NCBI RefSeq assembly: GCF_000018145.1
Contig: NC_009952.1
Location: 1,922,001 to 1,986,000 of the forward strand
From: Dinoroseobacter shibae DFL 12 = DSM 16493
GTDB taxonomy: Bacteria; Pseudomonadota; Alphaproteobacteria; Rhodobacterales; Rhodobacteraceae
Length of the DNA stretch: 64,000 nt
Direction: 5' to 3'
Part shown: positions 19,457 to 28,575 of the stretch, in pieces
Position numbering within the stretch: the stretch's first letter is position 1
Layout: every line of letters begins with the position of its first letter
The notes under the pieces: generated by a model
Database searches by the model: none
Seen by the model: the letters and a program-made list of their open reading frames with translations, nothing else
What the model was told of the DNA's origin: nothing
Position numbers and translations under genes: made by a program

Positions 19457-20752
19457 ATGCATGACATTCGCCTGATCCGCGAGACGCCGGAGGCGTTCGA
19501 CGCCGCGCTGACCCGCCGCCCCGGGGTGGCGCCGGTCTCGGGCGAGATCCTCGCGCTGGATGCCGCCCGGCGGGAGAAGATCCTGGCTGCGGAGACCGCG
19601 CAGGCGGAGCAGAACGCGGCCTCCAAGCAGGTGGGGGCGGCCAAGGCCGCGGGGGATGAGGCGGAGTTCGAGCGGCTGCGCGCGTTGGTGGGCGCGAAGA
19701 AGGCGGAGGTGGCCGCGCTCAAGGCCGCGGCGGCGGAGGATGATGCGGCGCTGAGCGCGCGGCTGATGGAGATCCCCAACTTGCCCTTCGACGATACGCC
19801 CGAGGGCGCGGACGAGGCGGACAATGTGGAGATCAAGCGCTGGGGCACGCCGCGCGACCTGGGATTTGCGCCGAAGGAGCATTACGCGCTGCCCAGCGTC
19901 GTGCCGGGCATGGATTTCGAGGCGGCGGCGAAGCTGTCGGGGTCGCGGTTCGTGGTGCTGTCGGGGGCCGTGGCGCGGGTCCACCGGGCGCTGGCGCAGT
20001 TCATGGTCGACACCCATGTGGAGCAGAACGGTCTGACCGAGACCTGGACGCCGGTGCTGGTGCGCGAGGAGATGATGCTCGGCACCGGGCAGTTGCCGAA
20101 GTTCGGGGAGGACAGCTACCAGACGCGGGAGGGCTGGTGGCTGGTGCCCACAGCGGAGGTGAGCCTGACCAACCTGGTGGCGGGCGAGATCGTGGAGGCG
20201 GCCTCCCTGCCCCGGCGCTATGTGGCCCATACCCAGTGCTTCCGGTCCGAGGCGGGCTCGGCGGGGCGGGACACGGCCGGCATGCTGCGCCAGCACCAGT
20301 TCGAGAAGGTGGAGATGGTGTCGGTGACGCGGCCCGAGGACAGCCGGGCGGAGCTGGACCGGATGACCGGCTGCGCCGAGGGGATTCTGGAGGCGCTGGG
20401 GTTGCCCTACCGCACCATCGTGCTGTGCACCGGGGACATGGGCTTCGGGGCGCGGCGGACCCATGATATCGAGGTCTGGCTGCCCGGGCAGGACGCCTAT
20501 CGCGAGATCAGCTCGGTCTCGGTCTGCGGCGATTTCCAGGCGCGGCGGATGAATGCGCGGTTCCGGCCGGAGGGCGGGGGCAAGCCGGAGTTCGTGCATA
20601 CGCTGAACGGGTCGGGGCTGGCCGTGGGGCGGTGCCTGATCGCGGTGCTGGAGAACGGGCAGCAGGCGGACGGGTCGGTGGTGCTGCCGGAGGTGCTGCA
20701 TGGGTATCTGCGGGGGCGGACGCGGATCGACGCTCAGGGGGGGCTCGTCTGA
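19457..20752 (+). CDS. serS: Seryl-tRNA synthetase
   Basis: A class II synthetase of the usual length (431 aa). The N-terminal coiled-coil arm that grips the tRNA-Ser long arm spans about residues 30-100 and is Ala/Glu/Lys-rich. Motif 2 is [12 protein letters not shown] followed by [12 protein letters not shown], and motif 3 is [22 protein letters not shown] site (19447-19450) precedes the ATG. Confidence 0.97.
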   Translation: MHDIRLIRETPEAFDAALTRRPGVAPVSGEILALDAARREKILAAETAQAEQNAASKQVGAAKAAGDEAEFERLRALVGAKKAEVAALKAAAAEDDAALSARLMEIPNLPFDDTPEGADEADNVEIKRWGTPRDLGFAPKEHYALPSVVPGMDFEAAAKLSGSRFVVLSGAVARVHRALAQFMVDTHVEQNGLTETWTPVLVREEMMLGTGQLPKFGEDSYQTREGWWLVPTAEVSLTNLVAGEIVEAASLPRRYVAHTQCFRSEAGSAGRDTAGMLRQHQFEKVEMVSVTRPEDSRAELDRMTGCAEGILEALGLPYRTIVLCTGDMGFGARRTHDIEVWLPGQDAYREISSVSVCGDFQARRMNARFRPEGGGKPEFVHTLNGSGLAVGRCLIAVLENGQQADGSVVLPEVLHGYLRGRTRIDAQGGLV

Positions 20753-20813
20753 GATTGCATCCGCCGCCCGCCCCGCTAGGCTCGGGTCAAAACCGGCAGG
20801 CGGGGCATTGGGC

Positions 20814-21926
20814 ATGACACGGATCACCAGACGAACCTTCGGCGCCGGGGCAACGGCCCTGGCTCTAGCGGGCTGCGGCGGGGCACGGGTGCCCGCGGCG
20901 GGGCCGGCGGACGATCTGCGACCCGTGCCGAATGCGGGCTATGCGGACTGGGTGGCGCGGTACCGGGCGCGGGCGGCGGCGGATTTCTCGGACGACCTGC
21001 TGCGGCGGGCTTTTGCGGGGACGGGCTACCTGCCCGGCGTGGTGGCGCGGGACCGCAACCAGGTGGAGTTTCGCCGGACCCTGGAGGATTACCTGGCCAT
21101 CGCCGTGTCGGACGAGCGGGTGGCGCGGGGGCGGGCGGCGGTTGCGCAATACCGCCCCACTTTGGCTGCGATCGAGGACCGTTACGGCGTGCCGCCGGAG
21201 TTGGTCACGGCGATCTGGGGGCTGGAGAGCTTCTATGGCGACCGCAAGGGGGATATCCCCGTGGTCTCGGCGACCTCGACGCTGGCCTATGACGGGCGGC
21301 GGGGGGCGTTCTTCGAGGGGCAGCTGACCGCGGCGCTGCGCATCCTGCGGGCCGGGGATATCCCGGCGGACCGGCTGGTGGGCAGCTGGGCGGGCGCGAT
21401 GGGACATACGCAGTTCATCCCCACATCGTTCGAGGCCTTCGCGGTGGATTTCACCGGCGACGGGCGGCGGGACATCTGGTCCGACGATCCCACGGACGCG
21501 CTGGCATCGGCGGCGGCGTATCTGGACCGCAACGGCTGGACCAGGGGGCTGCGCTGGGGCGCGGAAGATCCGGAGGGCAGCCTCCAGCCGCAACCGGGGG
21601 GGCCGCGTTTCGCCACCACGTCGAATTTCAACGTGATCAAGCGCTACAACAACTCGGACGCCTACGCGATCGGGGTCGGGCACCTGTCGGAACGGATCGC
21701 GGGCGGCGGTCCCCTGCGCACGCCGTTTCCGCCCGACGCCAACGGGCTGACCAAGGCGGACCGGGTGACTCTGCAAGAAGGGCTGACACGGGCGGGGTTT
21801 GATACGGGTGGTGCGGACGGCGTGGTGGGCCCGAACACCGAAGCCGCGATCCGGGCGTACCAGCGCGCCCGGGGCCTGCCGGTGACGGGGGTGCCTTCGA
21901 TGGAGATGGTAAGGGCGGTGCGGTGA
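20814..21926 (+). CDS. Lytic murein transglycosylase, MltB type, with peptidoglycan-binding domain
   Basis: A 370-aa exported enzyme that cleaves the glycan strand with 1,6-anhydro formation. The N-terminus combines a twin-arginine-like RRTFGAGATALALAGC and a lipobox (LAGC), so it is probably a lipoprotein. The SLT_2 domain spans about residues 35-310 with the catalytic Glu in AIWGLESFYGD and the family motif GAMGHTQFIPTSF. A C-terminal peptidoglycan-binding domain follows (LTRAGFDTGGADGVVGPNTE). The frame is open upstream inside serS, but the signal sequence fixes the ATG at 20814. Confidence 0.92.
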   Translation: MTRITRRTFGAGATALALAGCGGARVPAAGPADDLRPVPNAGYADWVARYRARAAADFSDDLLRRAFAGTGYLPGVVARDRNQVEFRRTLEDYLAIAVSDERVARGRAAVAQYRPTLAAIEDRYGVPPELVTAIWGLESFYGDRKGDIPVVSATSTLAYDGRRGAFFEGQLTAALRILRAGDIPADRLVGSWAGAMGHTQFIPTSFEAFAVDFTGDGRRDIWSDDPTDALASAAAYLDRNGWTRGLRWGAEDPEGSLQPQPGGPRFATTSNFNVIKRYNNSDAYAIGVGHLSERIAGGGPLRTPFPPDANGLTKADRVTLQEGLTRAGFDTGGADGVVGPNTEAAIRAYQRARGLPVTGVPSMEMVRAVR

Positions 21927-22044
21927 AACAGTTAGCCGACCTTGAGCGACCATCGAAAAGCCTTTGGCGCGGACAATCGACCGGCTTTTCGTACATCTCG
22001 CAAAACTATCTGCAAGCGAAGAGCTACGATGCAGAAGATCCTCA

Positions 22045-22914
22045 CTAGCCAGAGCGACCCATATCGAGAATCCTTCTGAATTCTGTTTCGGCATCTCGTC
22101 CAATTTGAATATTCTCTAGGAGCCATGTGACCCTTTCGCGTGCGGGGAGCGTTATGCCTGTTTGACCTAACTCTTCCCAAAGGAGGGAAAGGTAAGAGTT
22201 GCCAAAGCCCGTGCATGCTGGTTCTGTCCCTTGAATTGCCGGACGCTCTAAATCTGCATCGCAACGATAGAAAGAAAAATTCCAAGAATAGACAACATCT
22301 TCCAAATCTGGACCGAGAATATCTGTTGATCCGCTAGGCCATTTCAGTAATCGTATTTGATGTTCCGGGATTTTTACAATGACATCTCTGTAGGGTTTTC
22401 CGTAAAAAGCGGCTAGTTCTTTGCTCGGGAAATCCTCCCCGACTATCCAGTCCAGCCCTATTGTCCTTCGTCGCAATTCGAAGGCCAGCTGATCAAACTT
22501 GAACAAGTCACTTTTCCTGTTGGAATAACCAGTGAGACCATAGCGGCTGTCAGGATGTCCCAGCCTGTTGATGATTGATATAAAGTTATCGAGAGGGGCA
22601 TCAGTCCATACTGCCGGAGAGAGTTTTTCAGGCCTCTCCAGTTCAGTTACGGCCAACTCTCCAAATACCTCCTTGTGTTTTTCCCAGAGCTTTTCGACAC
22701 CATGTCCATAGCCGTTCTTTATTGATACTCCATTGAGGACAAGTCCAGCCTTCAAGAGCTTTTCCACTGTTTGAAGTGCTTGCCACCAAAACTCCGTATT
22801 GAGTCGATTGATTTTCGCGAACCTCGCAAGAAAGTAGTTTCGGTCAGCCGGTTCAACAAAAAATTTGTGTGAGAAAACTGACTTGAAGTGATTGAAAGAA
22901 GTATCGAACATCAC
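22045..22914 (-). CDS. HEPN-like domain protein, unknown function
   Basis: A 289-aa protein in an AT-rich stretch whose codon use is unlike its neighbours, suggesting acquisition. Residues about 22-75 (DRNYFLARFAKINRLNTEF, then WWQALQTVEKLLKAGLVLNG and KNGYGHGVEKLW) follow the HEPN pattern of paired helices with the EK.LKA..L.NG and GH...L signatures. HEPN domains are common in RNases of toxin-antitoxin and defence systems; the canonical R-x4-6-H is not clear here (KNGYGH). The remaining 200 residues resemble nothing I recognise. No partner nucleotidyltransferase is adjacent. Confidence 0.6.
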   Translation of the reverse strand: MMFDTSFNHFKSVFSHKFFVEPADRNYFLARFAKINRLNTEFWWQALQTVEKLLKAGLVLNGVSIKNGYGHGVEKLWEKHKEVFGELAVTELERPEKLSPAVWTDAPLDNFISIINRLGHPDSRYGLTGYSNRKSDLFKFDQLAFELRRRTIGLDWIVGEDFPSKELAAFYGKPYRDVIVKIPEHQIRLLKWPSGSTDILGPDLEDVVYSWNFSFYRCDADLERPAIQGTEPACTGFGNSYLSLLWEELGQTGITLPARERVTWLLENIQIGRDAETEFRRILDMGRSG

Positions 22915-23083
22915 GCATCCTTCACGCAGGAAACCGAGAAATTAGAGATTAAGCTGGAGCGATCAATTTCTGTAATCAATCGAACGTAGCAGAGTTTATC
23001 TTCATTTTATGCCTCTGGACTGATCTCAACTGCGGCTCAAAACTTGTCACCTACCAAGGAGTAAACACGCCTCCTGCACCCGC

Positions 23084-23200
23084 TCACAGATCCAGCGTAT
23101 GCCCCCTCTCCCATGCGTTGAAGTGGCTGATGTCGCTATTGCATTCAGCGCGTTTGAGTTTCCGGAAGGCAGGTGTCTTGGGGGCGAGGTGCTCTTTCAG
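23084..23200 (-). pseudogene. Remnant of the 3' end of a second glnT-like gene
   Basis: Translating the minus strand back from TGA at 23086-23084 gives AFRKLKRAECNSDISHFNAW and then ERGHTLDL. The intact glnT at 24164 ends AFLKLKRAEWDAYVSHFSRW, EKEHTLDV. The match extends about 38 codons and stops at the neighbouring gene's stop codon. No start or upstream domain remains. It is a decayed fragment in the same orientation as the intact copy, so the DUF2189 gene is bracketed by two glnT 3' ends. Confidence 0.8.
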
Positions 23201-23207
23201 GGTGGGC

Positions 23208-24029
23208 TCAGGGGGTTGGTTGGGCGGATGCCTGCTCGACCGGGCGGACGGCGCGTTGGTAGAGGTGCCAGGTGGTGTGGCCCAGGATCGGCAGGGTGAC
23301 GATCAGGCCGAGAAAGGCCGGGATCAGCGACAGCACCATGGTCACGGTGATGATCCCCGCCCAGCCGAGCATGACGACCGGGTTCTCGCGCACCACGCGG
23401 ATCGAGGTCAGCATGGCGGTGATGAAGTCGATCTCCCGGTCGAGCAGCATGGGCATGGCGATGACCGTCACCGTGAAGAGCGCCGCCGACAGCAGCGCGC
23501 CGACGCAGGTGCCGATGGCCAGGAAGAGCCAGCCTTCGGGGGTGAAGAAAACGGTGGCCAGGAACCCGTCGAGGTCGGAAAACGACGCGTCCTGCAGCAC
23601 GATCACCAGCACGGTGCGGAACTGGTAGAACCAGACCCAGAAGATGAAGAGTGTGACGAAGGCCATCCAGCCCATCTCGCGCTGGCGTTGGCGGGCCATG
23701 ACGGTGAGGATGTCGGACCAGCCGAAGCTCTCGTGTGCCTTCAGGCGGCGGGACATCTCGTAGAGACCGGCGGCGGCGAAGGGGGCCACGAGCGGGAAGC
23801 CGATGATGGCGGGGATGACCATCCAGACCTTGCCGAGCGACAGCAGGACCCAGACCAGCGCGATGCCGAAGACCGCGTAGAACGCGCCGAAAAAGGCGCT
23901 CATCACCGGGCGGGCGCGGAAGTCGGCGACCCCGTCCCGGAGGGCTGCGCGGATATCGTCGGCGGTGAGCGGGACGGTTTCGGGCAGGGCCTTGCGCGGT
24001 GGCGTGGGGGTGGCGGTTTCGGCTGTCAT
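23208..24029 (-). CDS. DUF2189 family integral membrane protein
   Basis: A 273-aa protein with about six hydrophobic segments. The typical DUF2189 opening places a soluble segment (ADDIRAALRDGVADFRARP) before the first helix; GFPLVAPFAAAGLYEMSRRL and IRVVRENPVVMLGWAGII are characteristic. The ATG at 24029 has a strong GGGAGGAG site five bases upstream. It follows glnT by 134 bases on the same strand. Molecular role unknown; the C-terminal codons abut the glnT remnant. Confidence 0.85.
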   Translation of the reverse strand: MTAETATPTPPRKALPETVPLTADDIRAALRDGVADFRARPVMSAFFGAFYAVFGIALVWVLLSLGKVWMVIPAIIGFPLVAPFAAAGLYEMSRRLKAHESFGWSDILTVMARQRQREMGWMAFVTLFIFWVWFYQFRTVLVIVLQDASFSDLDGFLATVFFTPEGWLFLAIGTCVGALLSAALFTVTVIAMPMLLDREIDFITAMLTSIRVVRENPVVMLGWAGIITVTMVLSLIPAFLGLIVTLPILGHTTWHLYQRAVRPVEQASAQPTP

Positions 24030-24163
24030 GGACACTCCTCCCAAAGCGTGGGCCCGGGGGGTCCGTGTTTCGGCGGTGGGTCGGACCTCCGCATGGCTAA
24101 GGCGAGTGTGCCTCAGCTGCGCCAACAGGGCAAGGACGGAGCGGGCCGGGCGGCCGGGCCGCG

Positions 24164-25480
24164 TCAGACGTCCAGGGTGTGCTCTTTTTCCCAGCGGCTG
24201 AAATGGGAGACGTAGGCGTCCCATTCGGCGCGTTTGAGCTTGAGGAAGGCGGAGGCGAAGTCCGGGCCGAGGGCGGTTTTCAGCGTGGTGTCGGCGTCGA
24301 AGGCGCGCAGGGCGTCGAGCAGGTTGAGGGGGAGTTTGGGAGTGTCGGTGAGGGTGTGTCCTTCGGCGTACATGTCGATGTCGTGGCGCGGGCCGGGGTC
24401 GGCCCTGGTCGCCAGGCCTGAGAGGCCCGCGGCGATGATCGCGGCTTGCAGCAGGTAGGGATTGGCCGCGCCATCGGGCAGGCGCAGTTCGAACCGGCCG
24501 GGTCCGGGCACGCGAACCATGTGGGTGCGGTTGTTGCCGGTCCAGGTGACGGCGTTGGGTGCCCAGGTGGCCCCCGAGGTCGTGGTCGGCGCATTGAGCC
24601 GTTTGTAGCTGTTCACGGTGGGGTTGGTGAGCGCGGTCAGGGCGCGGGCGTGGTGCATCAGCCCGCCGAGGAAGTGTCTGCCCGCCTCGGACAGGCCGAC
24701 CTCGCCGGTGGGGCCGTCCCCCTGCCCCGCGAAGACATTGGTGCCCTCGGCATCCCAGACCGAGATGTGGGTGTGGCAGCCATTGCCGGTCAGCTCGGGC
24801 ATGGGTTTGGGCATGAAGGTGGCGCGCAGCCCGTGTTTCTCGGCCACGGATTTGACCATGAACTTGAAGAAGCTGTGCTTGTCAGCGGTGGCGAGCGCGT
24901 CGTCGAAATCCCAGTTCATCTCGAACTGGCCATTGGCGTCTTCGTGGTCGGCCTGGTAAGGGCCCCAGCCCAGGGCCAGCATGTAGTCGCCGATCTCGGC
25001 GATCACGTCGTAGCGGCGCATGATCGCGCCCTGATCGTAGCACGGCTTCTCGGCGGTGTCGGCGGGATCGCTGATCTTGCTGCCGTCGGCGGTGAGCAGG
25101 AAGAACTCCGCCTCGACCCCGGTCTTGACATGCAGGCCCTGGGCGGCGGCGGCCTCGACCTGGCGGATCAGGGTGTTGCGGGGGGCCTGGGCGACGCTCA
25201 CGCCTTCCATCACGCAATTGGCCGCGACCCAGGCGACCTCGGGCTTCCAGGGCAGCTGGATCACCGAGGCCGGGTCGGGTACGGCGAGCATGTCCGGGTG
25301 CGCGGGCGTCATGTCGAGCCAGGTGGCAAAGCCCGCGAATCCCGCGCCCTCGGCCTGCATTCCGGCGATGGCCGGGGCGGGCACGAGCTTGGCCCGTTGG
25401 CCCCCGAAAAGGTCGGTAAAGGAGATCATGAAATACTTGACGCCGGTGTCCTTGGCGAATTGGGCGAGGTCCGTGGTCAT
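24164..25480 (-). CDS. glnT: Type III glutamine synthetase / gamma-glutamylmethylamide synthetase-like
   Basis: A 438-aa glutamine-synthetase-fold enzyme with ATP-grasping and metal motifs: VEAEFFLL, NGQFEMNWD, NGCHTHISVWD, NSYKRLNAP and PGPGRFELRLPDG. This family includes GlnT and GmaS, the latter coupling methylamine to glutamate. Upstream on the same strand lie three glutamate-synthase-like genes that act as glxBCD in rhizobia and as mgsABC (N-methylglutamate synthase) in methylamine users. No mgdABCD dehydrogenase genes are present, so sequence and context leave both readings open. It lies 61 bases after the FMN subunit gene. Confidence 0.85.
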   Translation of the reverse strand: MTTDLAQFAKDTGVKYFMISFTDLFGGQRAKLVPAPAIAGMQAEGAGFAGFATWLDMTPAHPDMLAVPDPASVIQLPWKPEVAWVAANCVMEGVSVAQAPRNTLIRQVEAAAAQGLHVKTGVEAEFFLLTADGSKISDPADTAEKPCYDQGAIMRRYDVIAEIGDYMLALGWGPYQADHEDANGQFEMNWDFDDALATADKHSFFKFMVKSVAEKHGLRATFMPKPMPELTGNGCHTHISVWDAEGTNVFAGQGDGPTGEVGLSEAGRHFLGGLMHHARALTALTNPTVNSYKRLNAPTTTSGATWAPNAVTWTGNNRTHMVRVPGPGRFELRLPDGAANPYLLQAAIIAAGLSGLATRADPGPRHDIDMYAEGHTLTDTPKLPLNLLDALRAFDADTTLKTALGPDFASAFLKLKRAEWDAYVSHFSRWEKEHTLDV

Positions 25481-25541
25481 TGGGTCTCCTGTCGATGATG
25501 GGAAAAAAAAGGCGCGCCGGTCGGGGCGCGCCTGGGATCGG

Positions 25542-26876
25542 TCAGTAGGTGGTTCCGGGCTTGCCGGGGTACCAGTCGGTGCCCGCGAGCGGGATCTTGG
25601 CCATGGCGGCGGCCTCCAGCGTCAGGGCACACAGGTCCTCGGGTTCGAGATTGAGCACGTGGTTCTTGCCGCAGGCGCGCGCGATGGTCTGCGCCTCCAG
25701 CGTGAGCACCTTGAGGTAGTTGCGCAGGCGTCGGCCGCCCTCGACCGGGTCGAGCCGGGCGGCGAGCCCGGGGTCCTGGGTGGTGATGCCGGCCGGGTCG
25801 CGCCCCTCGTGCCAGTCGTCATAGGCCCCGGCGGTGGTGCCAAGGGCGGCATACTCGGCCTCGTATTTCGGGTCATTGTCGCCGAGCGCGATCAGGGCGG
25901 CGGTGCCGATGGCGGTGGCGTCGGCCCCGAGCGCCAGCGCCTTGGCCACGTCCGCACCGGTGCGGATGCCCCCGGAGACGACAAGCTGCACCTCGCGGTG
26001 CACGCCCAGATCCTGCAACGCGCGGACCGCCTCGGGGATGCAGGCAAGCAGCGGCTGGCCGACATGTTCGATGAACACGTCCTGGGTCGCGGCGGTCCCG
26101 CCCTGCATCCCGTCGAGCACGACCACATCCGCCCCGGCCTTCACCGCCAGCGTGGTGTCGAAATAGGGGCGCGCGCCACCGACCTTGACATAGATCGGCA
26201 CGCGCCAGCCGGTGATTTCGCGCAGCTCGAGGATCTTGATTTCCAGGTCGTCCGGCCCGGTCCAGTCCGGGTGACGGCAGGACGAGCGTTGGTCGATGCC
26301 GGCCGGCAGATTGCGCATCCCGGCCACGCGCTCGGTGATCTTCTGGCCCAGCAGCATCCCGCCTCCGCCGGGCTTGGCCCCCTGCCCCACGACGATCTCG
26401 ATGGCGTCGGCCCGGCGCAGGTCGTCGGGGTTCATGCCGTAGCGGGATGGCAGGTATTGATAGACCAGCTTCTCGGAATGGCCGCGTTCCTCTTCGGTCA
26501 TGCCGCCATCGCCGGTGGTGGTGGAGGTGCCCGCGAGGGTCGCGCCCCGGCCCAAGGCCTCTTTTGCGGGGCCCGAGAGCGCGCCGAAGGACATGCCCGC
26601 GATGGTGATGGGGATGTCCAGCTGGATCGGGTTTTGCGCATACCGGGTGCCCAGCGTGACGGAGGTGTCGCAGCGTTCGCGGTAGCCTTCGAGCGGGTAG
26701 CGCGACATGGAGGCCCCGAGCACCAGCAGGTCGTCGAAATTCGGCACGCGCCGTTTCGCCCCGCCGCCGCGAATGTCGTAGATGCCCGTGGCGGCGGCGC
26801 GGCGGATCTCGGCATTCACCGGGTCGGTGAAGGTGGCCGATTTGATCGGCGCCGTGCGGGGGATGTCATCTTTCAT
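25542..26876 (-). CDS. FMN-binding glutamate synthase domain 2 protein (GlxD/MgsC-like)
   Basis: A 444-aa protein equal to the FMN/iron-sulfur domain of glutamate synthase without its amidotransferase or GXGXG parts. It shows ITIAGMSFGALSGPAKEALG, QGAKPGGGGMLLG, VVLDGMQGGTAATQ and VSGGIRTGADVAKALALGAD, and cysteines near the C-terminus (IARACGKNHVLNLEPEDLCALT). It would transfer ammonia or methylamine nitrogen to 2-oxoglutarate together with the two small subunits. The ATG at 26876 is chosen because everything N-terminal to MKDDIPRTAP is non-homologous. Confidence 0.9.
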   Translation of the reverse strand: MKDDIPRTAPIKSATFTDPVNAEIRRAAATGIYDIRGGGAKRRVPNFDDLLVLGASMSRYPLEGYRERCDTSVTLGTRYAQNPIQLDIPITIAGMSFGALSGPAKEALGRGATLAGTSTTTGDGGMTEEERGHSEKLVYQYLPSRYGMNPDDLRRADAIEIVVGQGAKPGGGGMLLGQKITERVAGMRNLPAGIDQRSSCRHPDWTGPDDLEIKILELREITGWRVPIYVKVGGARPYFDTTLAVKAGADVVVLDGMQGGTAATQDVFIEHVGQPLLACIPEAVRALQDLGVHREVQLVVSGGIRTGADVAKALALGADATAIGTAALIALGDNDPKYEAEYAALGTTAGAYDDWHEGRDPAGITTQDPGLAARLDPVEGGRRLRNYLKVLTLEAQTIARACGKNHVLNLEPEDLCALTLEAAAMAKIPLAGTDWYPGKPGTTY

Positions 26877-26896
26877 GGCCCGGGTCCTCGTTCGCC

Positions 26897-27574
26897 TCAA
26901 TAGGCATTGTCGATGTCGAAATGGTAGAGCTTGCGCGCCGAGCCGTAGCGCGTGAACTCTTCGGGGCGGGCATCGGCGCCTGCGCGGGCGAGCAGGTTCG
27001 CAAGCAGGGTCAGGTGTTCGGGCCGCATCTCTTTCGCGACGCAATCGGCGCCGAGGGATTTGACAGAGCCGCGCACGAAGAGCCGCGCCTCATAGAGGCT
27101 GTCGCCCAGGGCCTCGCCCGCGTCGCCGCAGACCACGAGGGTGCCGGACTGGGCCATGAAGGCGCTCATGTGGCCCACATTGCCGTGGACCACGATGTCG
27201 ATCCCCTTCATCGAGATGCCGCAGCGGGACGACGCGTTGCCCTTGATCACCAGCAACCCGCCATGGCCCGTGGCCCCGGCATACTGGCTGGCATCGCCCT
27301 CGATCACCACGGTGCCGCTCATCATGTTCTCCGCCACGCCGGGGCCTGCGGAGCCTTCGATATGGACGGTGGCGTGCTTGTTCATGCCCGCGCAGTAGTA
27401 GCCGGTGGAGCCTTTCACCGTCACCTCGATCGGCGCGTCGAGGCCGCAGGCGATGGCATGGGCGCCCTGGGGGTTCAGCACCTGCCACGCGGTCTGGTTG
27501 GTCTGGCTGGCCTGGGCATGCAGCGCCGCGTTCAGCTCCCGCAGGGGGGTTTGGGCAAGGTCGAGGGTCTGCAT
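26897..27574 (-). CDS. Glutamate synthase GXGXG-motif subunit (GlxC/MgsB-like)
   Basis: A 225-aa protein that corresponds to the C-terminal GXGXG beta-helix domain of glutamate synthase. It has repeated gly-rich turns (VKGSTGYYCAGMNKHATVHI, GSAGPGVAENMMSGTVVIEG, GATGHGGLLVIKGNASSRCG). This domain is structural, channelling between active sites. Its ATG overlaps the stop of the amidotransferase gene as TGATG, and it is 20 bases from the FMN subunit, so the three subunits are translationally coupled. Confidence 0.9.
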   Translation of the reverse strand: MQTLDLAQTPLRELNAALHAQASQTNQTAWQVLNPQGAHAIACGLDAPIEVTVKGSTGYYCAGMNKHATVHIEGSAGPGVAENMMSGTVVIEGDASQYAGATGHGGLLVIKGNASSRCGISMKGIDIVVHGNVGHMSAFMAQSGTLVVCGDAGEALGDSLYEARLFVRGSVKSLGADCVAKEMRPEHLTLLANLLARAGADARPEEFTRYGSARKLYHFDIDNAY

Positions 27575-28500
27575 CAGGCGGCCTTTTGCGCGGGGCTGGG
27601 GGTGTCGCGGGTCCAGAAGTAGACGGTGGCGGGCTCGGGCTCCCATACCCGCGCGGTTTGGATGCCGGGCAGGTCCACCAGCGCGCGGTATTCCGAGCCG
27701 AAGGCCACGTATTGGTCGGTCTCCGCCATCACCGCGGGCTTGCAGGCGATGGGGTCGCGGACCACGCCGAACCCGTCGCGGGTGCCGACGACGAAGGTAA
27801 AGAACCCGTCGAGATCGCGCAGGGCGGTGGTCAGCGCCGCGCCCAGGGTGGCGCCGGTCTGCATCCGCCAGGTGAGATAGGCCGCGCCCACCTCGGTGTC
27901 GTTCTCGGTCTCGGTGAGGATGCCGTGGTGGCGCAGCTTGCGCCGCAGGGAGTTATGGTTGGACAGCGACCCGTTATGGACGAGGCACTGGTCCGGGCCG
28001 GTGTTGAAGGGATGCGCGCCCAGGGTGGTAACGGCGGATTCCGTGGCCATGCGGGTGTGGCCGATCCCGTGGGTGCCGGACATGGACGCGATGTCGAACC
28101 GGGCGGCGACGTCGCGCGGCAGGCCCACCTCCTTGTAGATCTCGATGGTGCGGCCCCGGCCCATGACGCGGGCCGCGGGGCGCAGCGTGGCGAGGGCGGC
28201 GCGGGCGGTGTCGAGCTGACCCTCGGGCAGGTTCAGGACCGCGTGGGTGCTGCGGGCGCGCAGGGTGACGGGCACGCCGAGGGCCGCGCCGAGATCGGTG
28301 TCGAGCCCGGCAAAGGTCGCCTCGGGGGTGTCGGACTGCACGGTGAGCTTCGCCAGGCCCGGAGCTTCGGCGCCGTAGATCGCGAGGCCCGCGCTGTCGG
28401 GGCCACGGTCGGACATGGTGACAAGCATCCGGGTCAGCAGCGCGCCCAGCTCCGGCTCCAGCGCCGGGTCCTTGAGAAACAGTCCCACGATTCCGCACAT
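27574..28500 (-). CDS. Class II glutamine amidotransferase subunit (GlxB/MgsA-like)
   Basis: A 308-aa Ntn-type amidotransferase. The start MCGIVGLFLKD exposes the nucleophile Cys2 after Met removal, which fixes the ATG at 28500 although the frame has six earlier codons. Other motifs are GIGHTRMATESAVT, AHPFNTGPDQCLVHNGSLSN and FGSEYRAL. It releases ammonia from glutamine for the synthase, or gamma-glutamyl units in the MGS version. It is first of the three coupled subunits, 75 bases after the regulator gene. Confidence 0.9.
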   Translation of the reverse strand: MCGIVGLFLKDPALEPELGALLTRMLVTMSDRGPDSAGLAIYGAEAPGLAKLTVQSDTPEATFAGLDTDLGAALGVPVTLRARSTHAVLNLPEGQLDTARAALATLRPAARVMGRGRTIEIYKEVGLPRDVAARFDIASMSGTHGIGHTRMATESAVTTLGAHPFNTGPDQCLVHNGSLSNHNSLRRKLRHHGILTETENDTEVGAAYLTWRMQTGATLGAALTTALRDLDGFFTFVVGTRDGFGVVRDPIACKPAVMAETDQYVAFGSEYRALVDLPGIQTARVWEPEPATVYFWTRDTPSPAQKAA

Positions 28501-28575
28501 GACGGGTCCCTCTCGCATGATGTTGGCCGGAGCCTAGCGGATCGGGGCAGATATTCAACCAGGAGGAAACTTATT

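Noticed and set aside
19129-19848. A 239-codon minus-strand frame across the serS start
   Set aside because: Most of it is antisense to serS. The remaining part lies in AT-rich intergenic sequence with no start signal or domain.
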